Shown one piece after another: positions 11,839 through 23,085 of a stretch of DNA of 64,000 nt. Location of the stretch: assembly GCA_024509875.1 (NCBI GenBank), contig JAMPIV010009898.1, positions 434,001 through 498,000 on the forward strand, read 5' to 3'. This DNA comes from Oreohelix idahoensis. Its lineage: Eukaryota > Mollusca > Gastropoda > Stylommatophora > Oreohelicidae. The translations under genes were made by a program, and so were the position numbers. Each line of letters begins with the position of its first letter. The first letter of the stretch is position 1. The notes beneath the pieces were generated by a model, which was not told where the DNA came from, searched no databases, and was given only the letters and a program-made list of their open reading frames with translations.

Positions 11839-13220
11839 TATGGCTACCTTGGATTATTTTGTCCAAGGTTGGAAAGGACTTTTTGGTATGTGCGGGTGAA
11901 GCTTTAAAAACCTTATGCTTTCATGAGCATGCACAGGAACTGAAGAGGTGTAGAGGACATAGCAAGTGATGAGAGTCAATCTTTGCTAGTGCGGATGTGA
12001 AATAAGAAGACAAGAAGAATTAGCTGATGTAAGACGAAATAGCTTGAAGAAGAAAGACAGGAAATAATTATCCCTTGAATGCACAGACCCATAAAAGAAG
12101 AGAACATAAAAACTTGAGGGGGAATAAAATTGGCACATGCTACAAACAGAAATAAAGGCACAAACATAAGCCTCAGAGCAGAAATGAAGGCGCAACAAGA
12201 TTCTTGAGGAGAAAAAATTAGCCTGATGCTCCAAAGAATGGCAGAAATTGAGTTTGAAATAATTATTATTATTGTCATATAAAACATGATTAATACTGCA
12301 GGTGAGGAGGCTTGGAAAAAAATCCATGCCTCTACTTTTAAACAAAATTTTCCCAAATTTAAATTCTCCCATGATAGACGATATTTTCATGCTTTTAAAA
12401 TATATATGAAAACATGTTGCTAAGACTATTAAGATTGATAGAGCTACATGGCCTAGGCATGTTGATGAGAGTTTATTAGTTGGTGTGGCCTCATTATTCA
12501 GATCCTTGCGGCCATGGATGATCTATACTAGAAATGTTATGATTACTGTGAAGTTTATTGCTAAAAAAAAGTATCAACCTGGAGGAAAACGGTTTACAGG
12601 TTGAAACTGAAAATCATTGTTGCCTGATTTCAGCCAAGGAGTTTGTTGCAGAATTTATTTCATCAATTTCAGCCTTTGGTTTTCCAGATGGGTTGATTTG
12701 TCAAAAATTGATGGAAAAACTTATGATATGGGCTGGATTTTTTGACTTAGTTTCTAAGAGGGACAAGGTGCTGTCTTCAGTCAGTGGTGACTTTTTTGTT
12801 CTTTTTTTAACAGAAGGAGTAAAGCCTGAATGGCAATTATATGCTGTGGAAAGTCTTATGAAGAACAATTCCTAATTTGGCACATCTATCGGAAGAAATT
12901 CTTTAAGGACTAACATAAAGGATGCATTGCCAGATGGCATCAGCTTAGAACTATTGATGTCCAATCCACCCAGACAAAGATCAAATAGCCATACAGAAAT
13001 TTCCGATTTTAATCGAGAAAATAATACTGGATCTTTCAGAGGGGAGGTATAAATTTTAAAACAATAGAATCACAGCAACCTCAAAAGGAATTTCCATTCG
13101 TTGATGATGAATGGTTATATTCCTCAACCCAATCATCCTTTAGACCCTAGCAGAGATTGGAACAGAGGTAGATACAATTTCCCAATCAAACAGAGGACCA
13201 CAGGTCTTTCTAGGGAAACT
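11839..13220 (+). pseudogene. gag: Second decayed gag (element 0')
   Basis: An ATG at 11839 begins a frame reading ATLDYFVQGWKGLF, which aligns with STLDFFIEQGKALG at the start of copy A gag (near 18455). Lys/Glu-rich coiled-coil relics follow (11990-12260). A capsid segment at 12558-12875 contains RDKVLSSVSGDFFVLFL, alignable with RDKVMSSVNESFLAFL in copy A. A basic Asn/Arg-rich tail reaches about 13200. Stops occur between the pieces. The gag is cut off by the TIR transposon starting near 13244, and I do not see the rest of this unit beyond 15.4 kb. Confidence 0.65.
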
Positions 13221-13243
13221 GTGTATTATAACAACTGTACTAA

Positions 13244-13370
13244 CAAAAAAAAAAACTTTTTTTTTTTCTTTCTCTAACATTTCTATGTTTTTCTGGTCAA
13301 TTTTAATGCGCTGTTTTTAAATCTGCAAACCGTTTTTCTCTATCAGGTCGGGATCTCTAGAAATACGCAA
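13244..13370 (+). repeat. Left terminal inverted repeat of TIR transposon copy 1
   Basis: Pairs with 15285-15405 on the opposite strand. A homopolymer stretch (A then T, 13244-13267) blurs its outer end. Confidence 0.65.
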
Positions 13371-13430
13371 TTGAAGTTTTTTAACAACGCATACAGGATT
13401 ACAACATCATTCGTACAAGAAGTATAACAG

Positions 13431-15102
13431 TTATGTAGGCTTGAATTTCTTTGCAGTCGACTTTCGTCGGTGAATGGCATGTGGTACATCGCGATGAAGC
13501 ATCCAACAATAATCGGCAAGCATGGTCACACTCCACCGTCGTTGATAACGGGACTCCATTACGGCGATATCTTGATGGAATCGTTCTCCATGTTCATCGC
13601 TGACTTCGCCAAGGTTGTCAGGGAAAAAGTCAAGATGCGAATCGAGCAAATGGATTTTGAGGGACATGTTACAGCCCCTAATTCTGTATGCATCTATGCA
13701 CTGCTTAACAATATGCACATAGTCGACAGATTTGTGATTTCCCAGAAAGTTAACGACGATCGATTTGAATGCCATCCATGCGCGAAGTTCACTACCATGT
13801 AACAAGTTCTCGAATTGTTTTGTCTGCAATAACTTATCCTAATCTGAGGTCCTACAAAAGATACCTTTCCTTTATCTTTGCATCGCTAACTTGCGGAAAC
13901 TTTTCTCGAAGATAAGTGAAAGCTTTGCTCGTTTTATCTAAACGCTTTTACAAAATTCTTCATGAGCCCCAACTTTATATGTAACAGTGGTAAAATGAAA
14001 GCTGTCTTTGTTAACTAATGGCTCGTGTATTACATTTTTATGCCCGAGCTGCATACGATCCCGGATTAGGCCACACCTTTCTTGCATAATGTTCCTGTCT
14101 GTTGCGGCTGTCCCATTCACATCGGAAGCAACAAAAATTTAGTATCCCAGTCTGCATGCCGTGAGAATTGCAATGACCTTTAGGTCTCCACAAATCCGCC
14201 ATTGGTAGTCATTGTACTTTATTTTTTCCAAACGTATAGCCATATTGTCATAAGTTTCTTTCATATGAACAGAGTAGGCGACTGGAATTGATGAAAATAA
14301 ATTTCTGTCATGCAATAACACGGCTTTTAGGACTAGTCTTGGAAGAAAATCGATGAAAAATCGCCATTCGTTGACTATGTGCTCATGACCGTTTACATCT
14401 TTGCAATAGCAAATGTCATCATCCATCTCAAAGTATTGAACAAGTTCTCTGTGTCTATGACGAAATTTAGATATCGGAGTATTGGGCGCTAAAAGATTCC
14501 ATTCTTTGAGTCGCGAAACGAGTAATTCCGCTTGTCCTTTGGTAAGAGCGAGATCACGTATTAGATCTGAAAGTCCTGAATGGTTAATTAAGTGAACACC
14601 ATCATTCACCGGTATATAATCCGAGTCAGAATTAGTTTCTAAAGCAGGTAAACTATCACTTTCTGATGGTTCATTCACGTCCAACGGATATTGTTCTGGT
14701 GGTACTTGGATCGGACACGTGATTGGATCATGAGGCACTGGTTCGAAACCGATTCAATATTTGGATAAACCACAGACTTTCTAGTTTTAAAAGTGAAACC
14801 ATGGGTATTTGTCAAGGGGAACCGCCTCACAGTAGTGTGATTTGTATGTTCACGCCATATTACTGGCACTCCAAAAGGCATCGACTTATGCTTCGGCGAT
14901 TTTCGTAACCAACCTGCCAATGTATCGAACAAACTGCATTTGGCTTCCAAGATTTATTTGCATCATCAACTTTCGAATCGAAATAAAGTTCATATGCTTT
15001 CTTTAGTAATGGTGTAAAGTTTTTCTGGTCAACACGATCGGTAAAATATCCGCACACGTAACAGAACAGATCAGCCGAATTTCTACAACTTCTAGAAGCC
15101 AT
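13431..15102 (-). pseudogene. Decayed gene of a widespread uncharacterised family (possible DDE transposase)
   Basis: Read on the minus strand from an ATG at 15102. An N-terminal Cys pair (FCYVCG) is followed by a KSWKP...VC segment and PFGVPVIWRE. An acidic linker (DSDYIP) leads into an intact 199-codon stretch at 14139-14738 with LSDLIRDLALTKGQAELL, EWRFFIDFLPR, AVLLHDRN and ICGDLK. After broken frames, the C-terminus (13431-13829) has FLGNHK, GCNMSLKIH, GERFHQDI and ADYCW. I know this family as a multi-copy, uncharacterised protein in invertebrate genomes. Placement inside TIRs suggests a transposase; an RNase H-fold triad of Asp (FID), Asp (GDLK) and Glu (GERFH) is my inference. Confidence 0.6.
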
Positions 15103-15284
15103 AGTTTGCTCAGAATTATGTCAAAATACAGTAACTATTTGAAATATCGCGTAACATATGTCATGCATTTTTTAGCAGTATTAAAAAGTAGTAGACATTA
15201 TGTTGCTTTTTATTAATTTTTAATAAGTTATATAGTAAAAATGAAACGGAGCAAATAACGGTTTCCCAAAAATATATTTATTCA

Positions 15285-15405
15285 CAAATATCTTAAGAAC
15301 CCGACGTGATAGAGCTAAACGGATTTCAGATTTGAAATCAGCGCAAGAAACTGACCTTAAGAAACACATATTCTTATTAAATAGAAAGAAAAAATGTTGT
15401 GTATT
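15285..15405 (-). repeat. Right terminal inverted repeat of TIR transposon copy 1
   Basis: The reverse complement runs CAACATTTTTTCTTTCT, then GGTCAGTTTCTTGCGCTG and CTCTATCACGTCGGG, colinear with the left TIR. Confidence 0.65.
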
Positions 15406-15740
15406 TGTCAGTGTAATTACAACAACAGGATTTCTCAACAGAACAATCCACTTTCAACGTTCTAAGAAATCCTGAACGTTCGAAAGCAAGTTGTGCATCA
15501 AAGTGATAAATAATACAGTTCAACAATGTCCAAAATAACAATGTTGCTTCTCATGCAAATGCATGTAGTGTGGGACTTGTCAAATAGTAACTAATTTGTT
15601 CTGAATTTAATTCTTTTGTTTAGTCTAGAGGCAGTTCCCCCTAGGCTCCTGTGTCGGGACGCATCCTTTGCCAGTCATGTCCTCTTATAATGGGACAGGT
15701 TCACTAGGTATTTAATAGGGGTTTTGTAAACAACCAGGCT
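15406..15740. other. Flank between TIR transposon and copy A LTR
   Basis: No ORF or repeat recognised. The last bases before the LTR (aaccaggct) mark where copy A begins. Confidence 0.4.
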
Positions 15741-16965
15741 TGTTGCTGTCGTTTTTGACGGAGTCATAATAGGTAAATCTATTTAATACTTTTGTTGGTC
15801 AAAGTTGGATAATTGGGTATTAACGTCTATGACAGGTTGTTTAAGGGTTATCTTCTCTTTCTTTCAATTATTGTCGTTGATCTGTCTTTACGATGCTCAG
15901 TTTTTATGCTGTCTAGGCATGCGCAAGTTCTGGGCGCGAACTGCGAAAAGTTCCGTCAGGGAGGTTGTGTTGTTTGGGCTGTGGGACATGCTGTACGTTG
16001 TGGGTTGCTCTATATCATCATGGGGATTGGAAAGTGTTCGATATGACTGAGATGTCAATGTTTTCCCCGGTGATTCTTTGTTATTCAAGAGTGACGACAT
16101 TTATTAAGTGTGTATCCGGAAGATTCTGTAAAAGGTAAATGACATTCTTATTAATATGCCTTTGGTTGCAGAACATTTGAAGTTACCTATCTGCGAGTGA
16201 AGCTCACAGATCTTGAGAGACAGAATTCCTTCTTTGCTTCTTGTTCTAGCCAAATCAGACTATGTGTTTTCAATTGAACAGAAGCCTTATGATGATGATA
16301 AATTATTGTGGACGCCGCAGGTTGGCGGTATATATGTTTAGCATGGTTTGATCGTGCCTGCTAACAAAGGATACACAGCTGTCTACATATTGAGGCCCTG
16401 TATTACGGCCAATATTTTTCAGCAAGAGGAAATATATCTGGCGGGCTATGCCAGTTGAATAACAGCTTTAAGTATTATTGCTACGCAATTTAGGAGCTCG
16501 TTTGTTGGACGACAGAGCTAATTAAGTACCTGACGCGCTGAGTCAATGGTACAGAAGCTACATTATAAACTGTAACATTAGGACAGATGATGTTTGGGTA
16601 TGTCCTAGTTGATGTATGATGCAAGCCTTTGATTACCAGACATTTAACAGTCATTCATTATTTATGTGAAGTCCTTGATCTTGTCGATTTGACTGTCCTG
16701 TTGATGCTACTGTCAGTTTCGTAAATAAATGTTTGAAACGTGCCAGCAGTCTTCAATTCATCATTGACTACTGCATGCGAGTGTATGGGTGCATTATTGA
16801 CTTTACTAAGAGCTTCAAGCATTCGCGTTTCTCGTCTACACCCACACTCAGCACATCATAATACCAGTACAACAGAACTACAACATGTACGCTGTTTTGT
16901 GTGAGTGATCCTAGTACCCCTGGCAGTGCCTCACGCTGGTGGCCGTTACATTTCTGGCCGTTACA
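15741..16965 (+). repeat. Left LTR of copy A
   Basis: Begins TGTTGCTGTCG and ends ...CCGTTACA, a TG..CA pair. Near-identical over its length to 26711-29161 apart from the RTE there. AATAAATG near 16724 is a plausible polyadenylation signal. The end could alternatively be at 16950, because GGCCGTTACATTTCT is locally duplicated. Confidence 0.85.
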
Positions 16966-17260
16966 TTTCTGGTGACCTACATCAACACCGCAACATTACA
17001 CAGTCCAGGTGATAAACGACACGTTCACTCTGCCAGCTTTCACATCACGCATAAACAGTACGTTACATTTATGGTGGACCAGATTTGTGGGTTTTCTACA
17101 TTTTCAGGACAGTGGTAAATAGGTCAACAACTGGGCTGACTCACATAAACACTGGCGTTGGCATTTTTGTGTTACTGCTACATGGACCACAACTGCTACG
17201 GAATTGAAGTGACATTGTTATACATTTCTGGAGTTCTACAAATGATGGCAATATATCTGG

Positions 17261-17406
17261 GCTATCAAGTCACATCGTTACCTGTCAACCTAAGATTGTA
17301 AACAGTACCGCTGGTTGTTTACACTACATTCTGAGCTATCAAGTCACATCGTTACCTGTCAACCTAAGATCGTAAACAGTACCGCTGGTTGTTTACACTA
17401 CATTCT
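17261..17406 (+). repeat. 74-bp tandem duplication in the leader
   Basis: The unit starting GCTATCAAGTCACATCGTTA occurs at 17261 and again at 17335, almost unchanged. It is a recent local duplication. Confidence 0.9.
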
Positions 17407-17622
17407 ACAAACATATCGACGTTGGATCTTCTAGTCTCAACTGGTGTCGAGTATGATTTTTTGTAGCTACACTTTGGAGACCACTGCCTGTTATGAAGTT
17501 ACGGTGACCTTCAACGGTGGATCGTCTACCATTGTTGTTGACAGTAGTACCGCATTATACTGCATCTTTGCGGCTATTGAGGATTGTGCTTAAAGATAAG
17601 TGGCCTGTTTAGTGTATAAACT

Positions 17623-17955
17623 GTGCCTTTATTTTGTGTAAAGCTGAGCCTTCCTCTATACACATACTGTATATTGTTTATTTACATATGCCATGCATGT
17701 TTGTTGTATACATGTTTTTGTTTACATGTTTATTTAGTGTGTATTTCTGCGGGTCGGTTGGGAAGGTGTGACTCTTTTAGAATATACCACGTGAAAGAGG
17801 CTCTATCTGAGGAGCGTTTTCTGTTGGACTGCAACAAATATTTTCCACAGGGAAATTTGTTAGCAACATTTGTTGCTATTTTACGTTTAGTTGTGCCGAG
17901 GTGTGCCTTTTCGTTGTTTTTGTGTAAATTTTTCTGTTCTTTAGTTTTGATTTGA
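17623..17955 (+). CDS. Small leader ORF of copy A (110 codons)
   Basis: Open frame upstream of gag with hydrophobic ends and a central KEALSEERFLLDCNKYF segment. It occupies the same position as the 93-codon ORF in element 0 (3088-3369), and the two align loosely. No domain recognised. It does not begin with ATG, which weakens the case for translation on its own. Confidence 0.25.
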   Translation: MPLFCVKLSLPLYTYCILFIYICHACLLYTCFCLHVYLVCISAGRLGRCDSFRIYHVKEALSEERFLLDCNKYFPQGNLLATFVAILRLVVPRCAFSLFLCKFFCSLVLI

Positions 17956-18639
17956 TTTGTTTGAATTTGTCTGCCTCTTCTGTCTATCATTTATTTCTGT
18001 CCATCTCTGTGTTTATAACGGTGTTGCCATTTGTTTGTTTATTTTCGCAGTTCATCATTACATATTTTGTAACAATTTTTTTTAGTTTCGCTGTATTGTT
18101 TTATTTGACTTCTGCGAACGATTTTTTCGGTTGTTATTTGGTATTCTTGTCTTTGTATTTATTATTGTAATACATTGTTGTCATACAGTCTATAGATATA
18201 CTTGATCATGGACTATTATTACTAATATCATACACTTTTCATATAATGGTTATTTATAATGATAATATTATAGAGAGAAACAAGGTAAACTATACAAGGT
18301 CTTTGACTAAGACTTTGTCTCTCAAAGAGAGTGAAATAAAGTGAAGTGAGTATACAAGTCTAGTATTACAGACTTCTCTCCGATCAAAGTGGGATAAGGG
18401 AATTTTGTTAATTTTTCATGTCTGATCGCACATAGTTAGACAGAAGGTCTACCCTAGACTTCTTTATTGAACAAGGGAAAGCCCTTGGGAAGACAGGTGA
18501 GAAGTTAGAAGAATTCGCAAAAACTGCTCAATTTGACAAAGCATTGAAGCCTGAAGAAAAGAGACAAAAAGAGGAAAATAAAAGATTAGACAGAGAATCT
18601 GAGAATTTAAGAATACAGATGCATTGCAGATGAAAGAAA

Positions 18640-18960
18640 ATAAATTCAAGCTGCTGCTGAGGAGAAAAAAAAACTGCAAGCTGCTGCTGAAGAGAAAAAA
18701 CTTCAACTGCTGCTGAGGATGAGAAAAACTTCAAGCTGCTGCTGAAGAGAAAAAAACTTCAAGCTCAAGCTGCTGCTGAAGAGAGAAAACTTCCAGCTCA
18801 AGCTGCTGCTTAGGACAAGGAAATTGCAAAGCCTGCTGCCCTGAGGAGAAAAAACTTCAACTTCAAGCTGCAGCTTGAAGAGAGAAAATTTCAAGCTGAG
18901 GCTGAAGAGAGAAAATTTCAAGCTGAGGCTGAAGAGAGAAAAGCAAAAAGGAAACATGAT
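18640..18960 (+). repeat. Tandem coiled-coil-coding repeat in gag
   Basis: Imperfect repeats of a unit resembling CAAGCTGCTGCTGAAGAGAAAAAACTT, coding for AAEEKKLQ-like heptads. Unit lengths vary and small indels shift the frame, probably by slippage in the A- and GCT-runs. Confidence 0.8.
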
Positions 18961-19085
18961 GAAAGACTCGCAGCTTTGGAGTTAGAGAAATTGAAATTGA
19001 TGAATGCGGGTGCTCATCAAGCAACTTCGGGTACGACAAAGGAGAAGTCTAATAAGATCAAATTACCTCATTTCAATCCTTTAAA

Positions 19086-21547
19086 AAAATGGCGAAAGAC
19101 TTCTAGAACTTTGTGAAATATCAAACCTCGTTGTGGCAGACACCATCTTTCCACATAAGAATATCCACAAGATAACATGGAATTCACCTGATGGCAGAAC
19201 TAAGAACCAGATAGATCACTTCTGCATAAGCGCTAAATTTCGCTCATCAGTTCAAGACGTCAGAGCATACATGAGGATGCAGAGATCGGAAGCGATCATA
19301 ACCTCTGCATAGCTAAAATGAGAATTAAAATGAAGAAGTTATACCAACCGAATAAAAATAGAAGAATAGATGTACACAGACTGCAATCAAATGATATAAA
19401 GAAGGAATATAATGTCAAAATGAACAACTATTTCGATGCTTTAGGCAAAATTGACAACGATATCACCACCAAGACAATCGATACTAAATGAGGACAACTG
19501 AGAACAGCCAATGACAGAAGCAGCTGTAGCGACCACCGGATACCTAGTACATAAAAAGAAAAAATGGATGAGAGAAGATACTTGGGATAAAATACAAGAA
19601 AGGAAAACAGCAAAACTTAAACTACTAGCGGCAAGTACACATAATGCAGTTGAATCTTGCAAACTAACTTATAACTTGTTAAATAAAGAAGTGAAGACAA
19701 AAACTCGAAGAGATAAAAGACATTTCATCAATGAACTGGCCGTAGAAGCTGAAAATGCTGCAAGAACTGGTAATAGTAGGTGCCTTTATCAAATTACAAA
19801 ACAACTATGTCATCAGCCTACTGCTATGGAAACACCTGTTAAAGGTAAATTAGGGAATTCAATACCAACAGAAAAAGAACAAATGAAGAGATGGGCTGAG
19901 CACTTCATGGAGGTGCTAAACAGACCACCACCAACAGTAACACCTGATTTTAATAATGAAACACCCACAACCACCTTGCCAATAACTTGCGATGAATTCA
20001 CGCTGGACGAGATCAAACAAGCCGTTAAAAGATTAAAAAATTTTAAAGCTGCTGGAGTTGACGAAATTTCAGGGGAAATGATTAAAGCAGTTAATGACAA
20101 CAACCTCTTGAGAATTTTAGATATTATAAATGAAGTATGGAGAGAAGAACAACCACCACAACAATGGAAAAGACAGTATTATTGTAAAGTTACCGAAGAA
20201 AGGTGATCTATCAGACTGTAATAACTGGCGTGGTATATCTCTATTATCAGTACCTGGAAAATTTATTATGTTGCATGATGTTAGAAAGACTTAAAATTGC
20301 ATGCTGGACGAAAAGATCAGAGAAGAACAAGCGGGTTTCAGGCCGAAAACGATCATGTATTGATCAAATATTCACACTAAGAACAATTATAGAAGAATCA
20401 GTGGAAAGGCAATCGCCACTTATTATCACCTTCGTCGATTTTCAAAAAGCCTTTGATAGTCTACACCGCCCATCATTGTGGAAGATACTTACAATCTATG
20501 GTTTTCCAACAAAATATGTGAATATAATCAAAGCGCTATATGACAATGCAAGATGTTGTGTTAGAACAAATAAAGGGAATACAGAATGGTTTACAGTAGA
20601 AACTGATGGGGTGAAACAAGGCTGTATTATGTCACCACTACTTTTTGGAATAGCTATTGATTGGGTTATGAGAAAACTATACCCACAATGAACAATTGGG
20701 TATAAAATGGACAAATGGAAAATTCCTGGGGGACCTGGATTTCGCAGATGATGTAGCATTCTTAAGTTCAACACCAAGACAAATCCCAAGAAGCAATAAA
20801 TAATTTGTGTCATCTCTCGGTTAAAATTTGGTCTCCAAATAAATGCCTCTAAAACTAAAGCTATGAACTTTTCTAACGAGACCTTTGATATCATCTTGAA
20901 CGGGGAAAAAAACTACAGAAAAGTTGAAAGTTTCAATTATTTAGGCAGTAAAATGACTCAGGATGGTGACACAACAAGAGAAAATCCATACTAGAATTGC
21001 TTTGGCAGCTAGCGCCTTCAATAGATTATCTAACATTTGGAAATTACGATCATTGAATTTATACATACCAAGCTTCGTCTGTTTAATTCAAATGTTATCT
21101 CAGTGTTAACATACGGCTGTGAGAGTTGGAAAATAACAAAATCATTGGAGAACAAGCTGAATACATTCGAGAACAAATGTCTTAGAAAACTCATGAACAT
21201 CAGTTGGAAAGAATTCAAGACTAATCGACAAATAAGAGAAGACTCTAGGCAGAAATATGTCTCCGACTATATAAGGAAAAGACGATGGTCATATATCGGT
21301 CATGTCCTACGAATGCAAAACAACAGAATACCACTACAGGCGCTCACTTGGGTTCCTGAGGGTAAGCGGAAAAAAGGAAGACCAAAAGAAACACTCAGAA
21401 GAACAATAATAAGAGAAGGAAGAACGTTGGGCCTAAATAATGTGCAAGAGCTAGGAGGAGTGGCGTCACAACGAACAACCTGGAGAGCACTGGTTTCTGC
21501 CTTATGCGCCGTGTTTGGCGCTTAAAGAATTTATTATTATTATTATT
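19086..21547 (+). mobile_element. 5'-truncated RTE-like LINE inserted in gag
   Basis: Flanked by an 11-bp target duplication AATCCTTTAAA (19075-19085 and 21548-21558). It contains the end of an apurinic-type endonuclease (near 19110-19320: TIFPHKNIHK, TWNSPDGRT, QIDHFCIS), an RT, and a C-terminal region typical of RTE elements. It ends in a short (TTA)n tail right after the stop codon, also typical of RTE. The interrupted gag reads straight across the duplication, fixing the boundaries. Confidence 0.9.
19511..21525 (+). pseudogene. RTE reverse transcriptase, frameshifted
   Basis: Three overlapping frames cover it: 19511-20206, 20203-20691 and 21037-21525. In order I see GVDEISGEMIK, then FVDFQKAFDSLHRPSLW and GVKQGCIMSPLLFG. 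The catalytic FADD lies near 20749, outside the long frames. The C-terminal tail has RRWSYIGHVLRM and PEGKRKKGRPKETLRR, which is characteristic of RTE-type proteins. The enzyme would prime reverse transcription at nicked target DNA. At least two frameshifts inactivate it. Confidence 0.8.
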
Positions 21548-22524
21548 AATCCTTTAAAGGACGACATAACGGATTATCTTGACAGATTTCAATTTTTATG
21601 CGATACGCATAAAATAAAAAAGGAAAAATATGTCGAACAACTGATGGAATTTTTTTCAGGTGAACCAGTAACTACTCTTATGACAATAGAGGAACATGAT
21701 AGGACTGACTATGAGGTTGTCAGAGCAGCATTACTTAAAAGATATCAACTAAAAGAAGAAGATTATCGTCTTCGTCTTAAGACAATGTTGCCAGAAAATG
21801 GAGTGGATTTCTCTGACTTTATTATAAAGATACGCCGTACATTCACACGTTGGATTGAGTTGAATCAGACTGAAAAAACATATGAAGGCCTAATGGACTT
21901 ATTACTTCGAGACAAAGTTATGTCATCGGTCAACGAATCTTTCCTTGCTTTTCTTTATGAGCGTAAACCTAAAAACATAAAAGACATGGAGGAATATTGT
22001 TGCCAGTACGTAACTGCGCATCCCCATGCTACAGTTAGCAATTCTAAAGTGAAAGAAGGGTTGCCAGTTGTTTCGGCAGCACCATATGGCTCTAATTACA
22101 ATCGTAAATTTCAAGGTGCTAAACAAAGCTTTAATAAGAAGAGTAATCAGAATTACACTCAATATCAAAGCAATCCATCACACAGTGGGTTTTCTTTCAA
22201 AGAATTGGAGACGAGCTGATAGTCCTCGTAATGTTGGGTCTAATAATTATAGACACTTTCGCAAAGGTTATCACAATAGAAACTATCCTAGTTTTTCTTC
22301 TCGAGATAATTATCCTCGCCGTCAAGAATATTACGATGATGGTTATGGAAACTGTGATGCAAACCAGAATAATGGTTATGATGGGCAATATAATGATAAT
22401 TACAGGGGAAATAATAATCGCGGCAGACCTAGACATAACAAAAGAAAATCTTATCGTCAGGCAAACGCTGCACAACATGAGTCTCAGGAAGCCTGTAGTC
22501 AAGTGAACGATAGTAGAAACTCTA

Positions 22525-23046
22525 ATGCTATCACTGGCTCTGCTTTCGATTTTGGGAGAGCAGCTAAGTGCCCCCAATGCTCAACATTGTTCGAGCCATC
22601 TACAGTATCTACACCTAATTCTTGGTCACCCTCTTCCCGCTCTTCCTGCTACAGTTGCGCATGACGGGAAAGGATCTCTTATCTTACATAAAGGTCTAGT
22701 GAATAATAATCCAGTCTCAGTACTTTTTGATTCTGGATGTACTACTATTGGGGTTAGGCAATCTCTCATAGATCCTTGCTGTGCCACGGGAAAGGTGGTT
22801 AAGTGTGTGACATTTGGTGGAACTTTGGAGATATATCCTACTGCTATGATCCACATGGATACTCCCTTCTTTACAGGAGATGTCCACGCGTGTCTTCTTC
22901 CTAATCCTATTGCGGATCTTATAATCGGTCGTATTCACGGGGTTAAGGAATGTACCCCGCAGCAAATTGCTGCTTGGGAAGAACATAATATCCAAACAGC
23001 CAATGTGGTTGTAACAAGAGCACAAGCTCTTATTCCTTCAACTTGA
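22525..23046 (+). CDS. Retropepsin-like protease of copy A
   Basis: An aspartic protease domain with VLFDSGCTTIGV as the active-site loop (DSG followed by Cys rather than the usual Ala), an FGG flap-like segment, and IADLIIGRI as the C-terminal hydrophobic-Gly motif. It would process Gag and Pol. Its frame is +1 to the Arg/Gly-rich gag tail with an overlap at about 22525-22664, so a frameshift may link them, though indels could also explain it. It is in the same frame as pol, separated only by TGA at 23044-23046. The fragment at 29259-29615 is the equivalent in copy B. Confidence 0.75.
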   Translation: MLSLALLSILGEQLSAPNAQHCSSHLQYLHLILGHPLPALPATVAHDGKGSLILHKGLVNNNPVSVLFDSGCTTIGVRQSLIDPCCATGKVVKCVTFGGTLEIYPTAMIHMDTPFFTGDVHACLLPNPIADLIIGRIHGVKECTPQQIAAWEEHNIQTANVVVTRAQALIPST

Positions 23047-23085
23047 TCTAATGATAGTAATGAAGTTGGTAGCCAAGATGATCAC

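Larger units (their letters stand above)
13244..15405 (-). mobile_element. TIR DNA transposon, copy 1, with a minus-strand gene
   Basis: Long terminal inverted repeats bracket a single gene. Left TIR 13244-13370 and right TIR about 15285-15405 share TTTTTTCTTTCT, GGTCA...GCGCTG, AAATCTG, CCGTTT and CTCTATCA-GTCGGG in the same order on opposite strands. The right terminus reads AAAATGTTGTGTAT outward, close to AAAATGTGTGTAT at copy 2 (55.6-58.0 kb). No clean target-site duplication is evident. It interrupts the gag at 11.8-13.2 kb, so it is younger than that element. Confidence 0.7.
16966..18419 (+). other. Leader of copy A, with a candidate primer-binding site
   Basis: TGGTGACCTA at 16970-16979 follows the LTR by four bases. 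The first eight bases fit the 3' end of metazoan tRNA-Trp, so it is a tentative primer-binding site. The leader matches that of copy B up to about 17056 and then diverges. It holds a 74-bp tandem duplication and a small ORF (17623-17955) before gag. Confidence 0.5.
18420..22664 (+). pseudogene. gag: gag of copy A, split by an RTE LINE
   Basis: The N-terminal part (about 18440-19085) reads STLDFFIEQGKALG, then a long Lys/Glu/Ala/Gln coiled coil broken by several frameshifts, then RLAALELEKLKL. An RTE occupies 19086-21547. Gag resumes at once with NPLKDDITDYLDRFQFLC and a capsid-like alpha-helical region containing YEGLMDLLLRDKVMSS, open to 22219. A one-base shift near 22190 leads into an Asn/Arg/Gly/Tyr-rich nucleic-acid-binding tail (22200-22560) and a CPQC pair. 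I see no CCHC knuckle. The family's job is to form the virus-like particle and package RNA. This copy cannot make full-length Gag because of the insertion. Confidence 0.8.

Noticed and set aside
11976..12390. Two minus-strand ORFs of 126 and 134 codons
   Set aside because: They lie antisense to the decayed gag of element 0' and look like purine-rich coiled-coil sequence read backwards.
18464..18957. Minus-strand ORFs rich in Phe, Ser and Leu
   Set aside because: They are antisense shadows of the coiled-coil repeat of gag on the plus strand.
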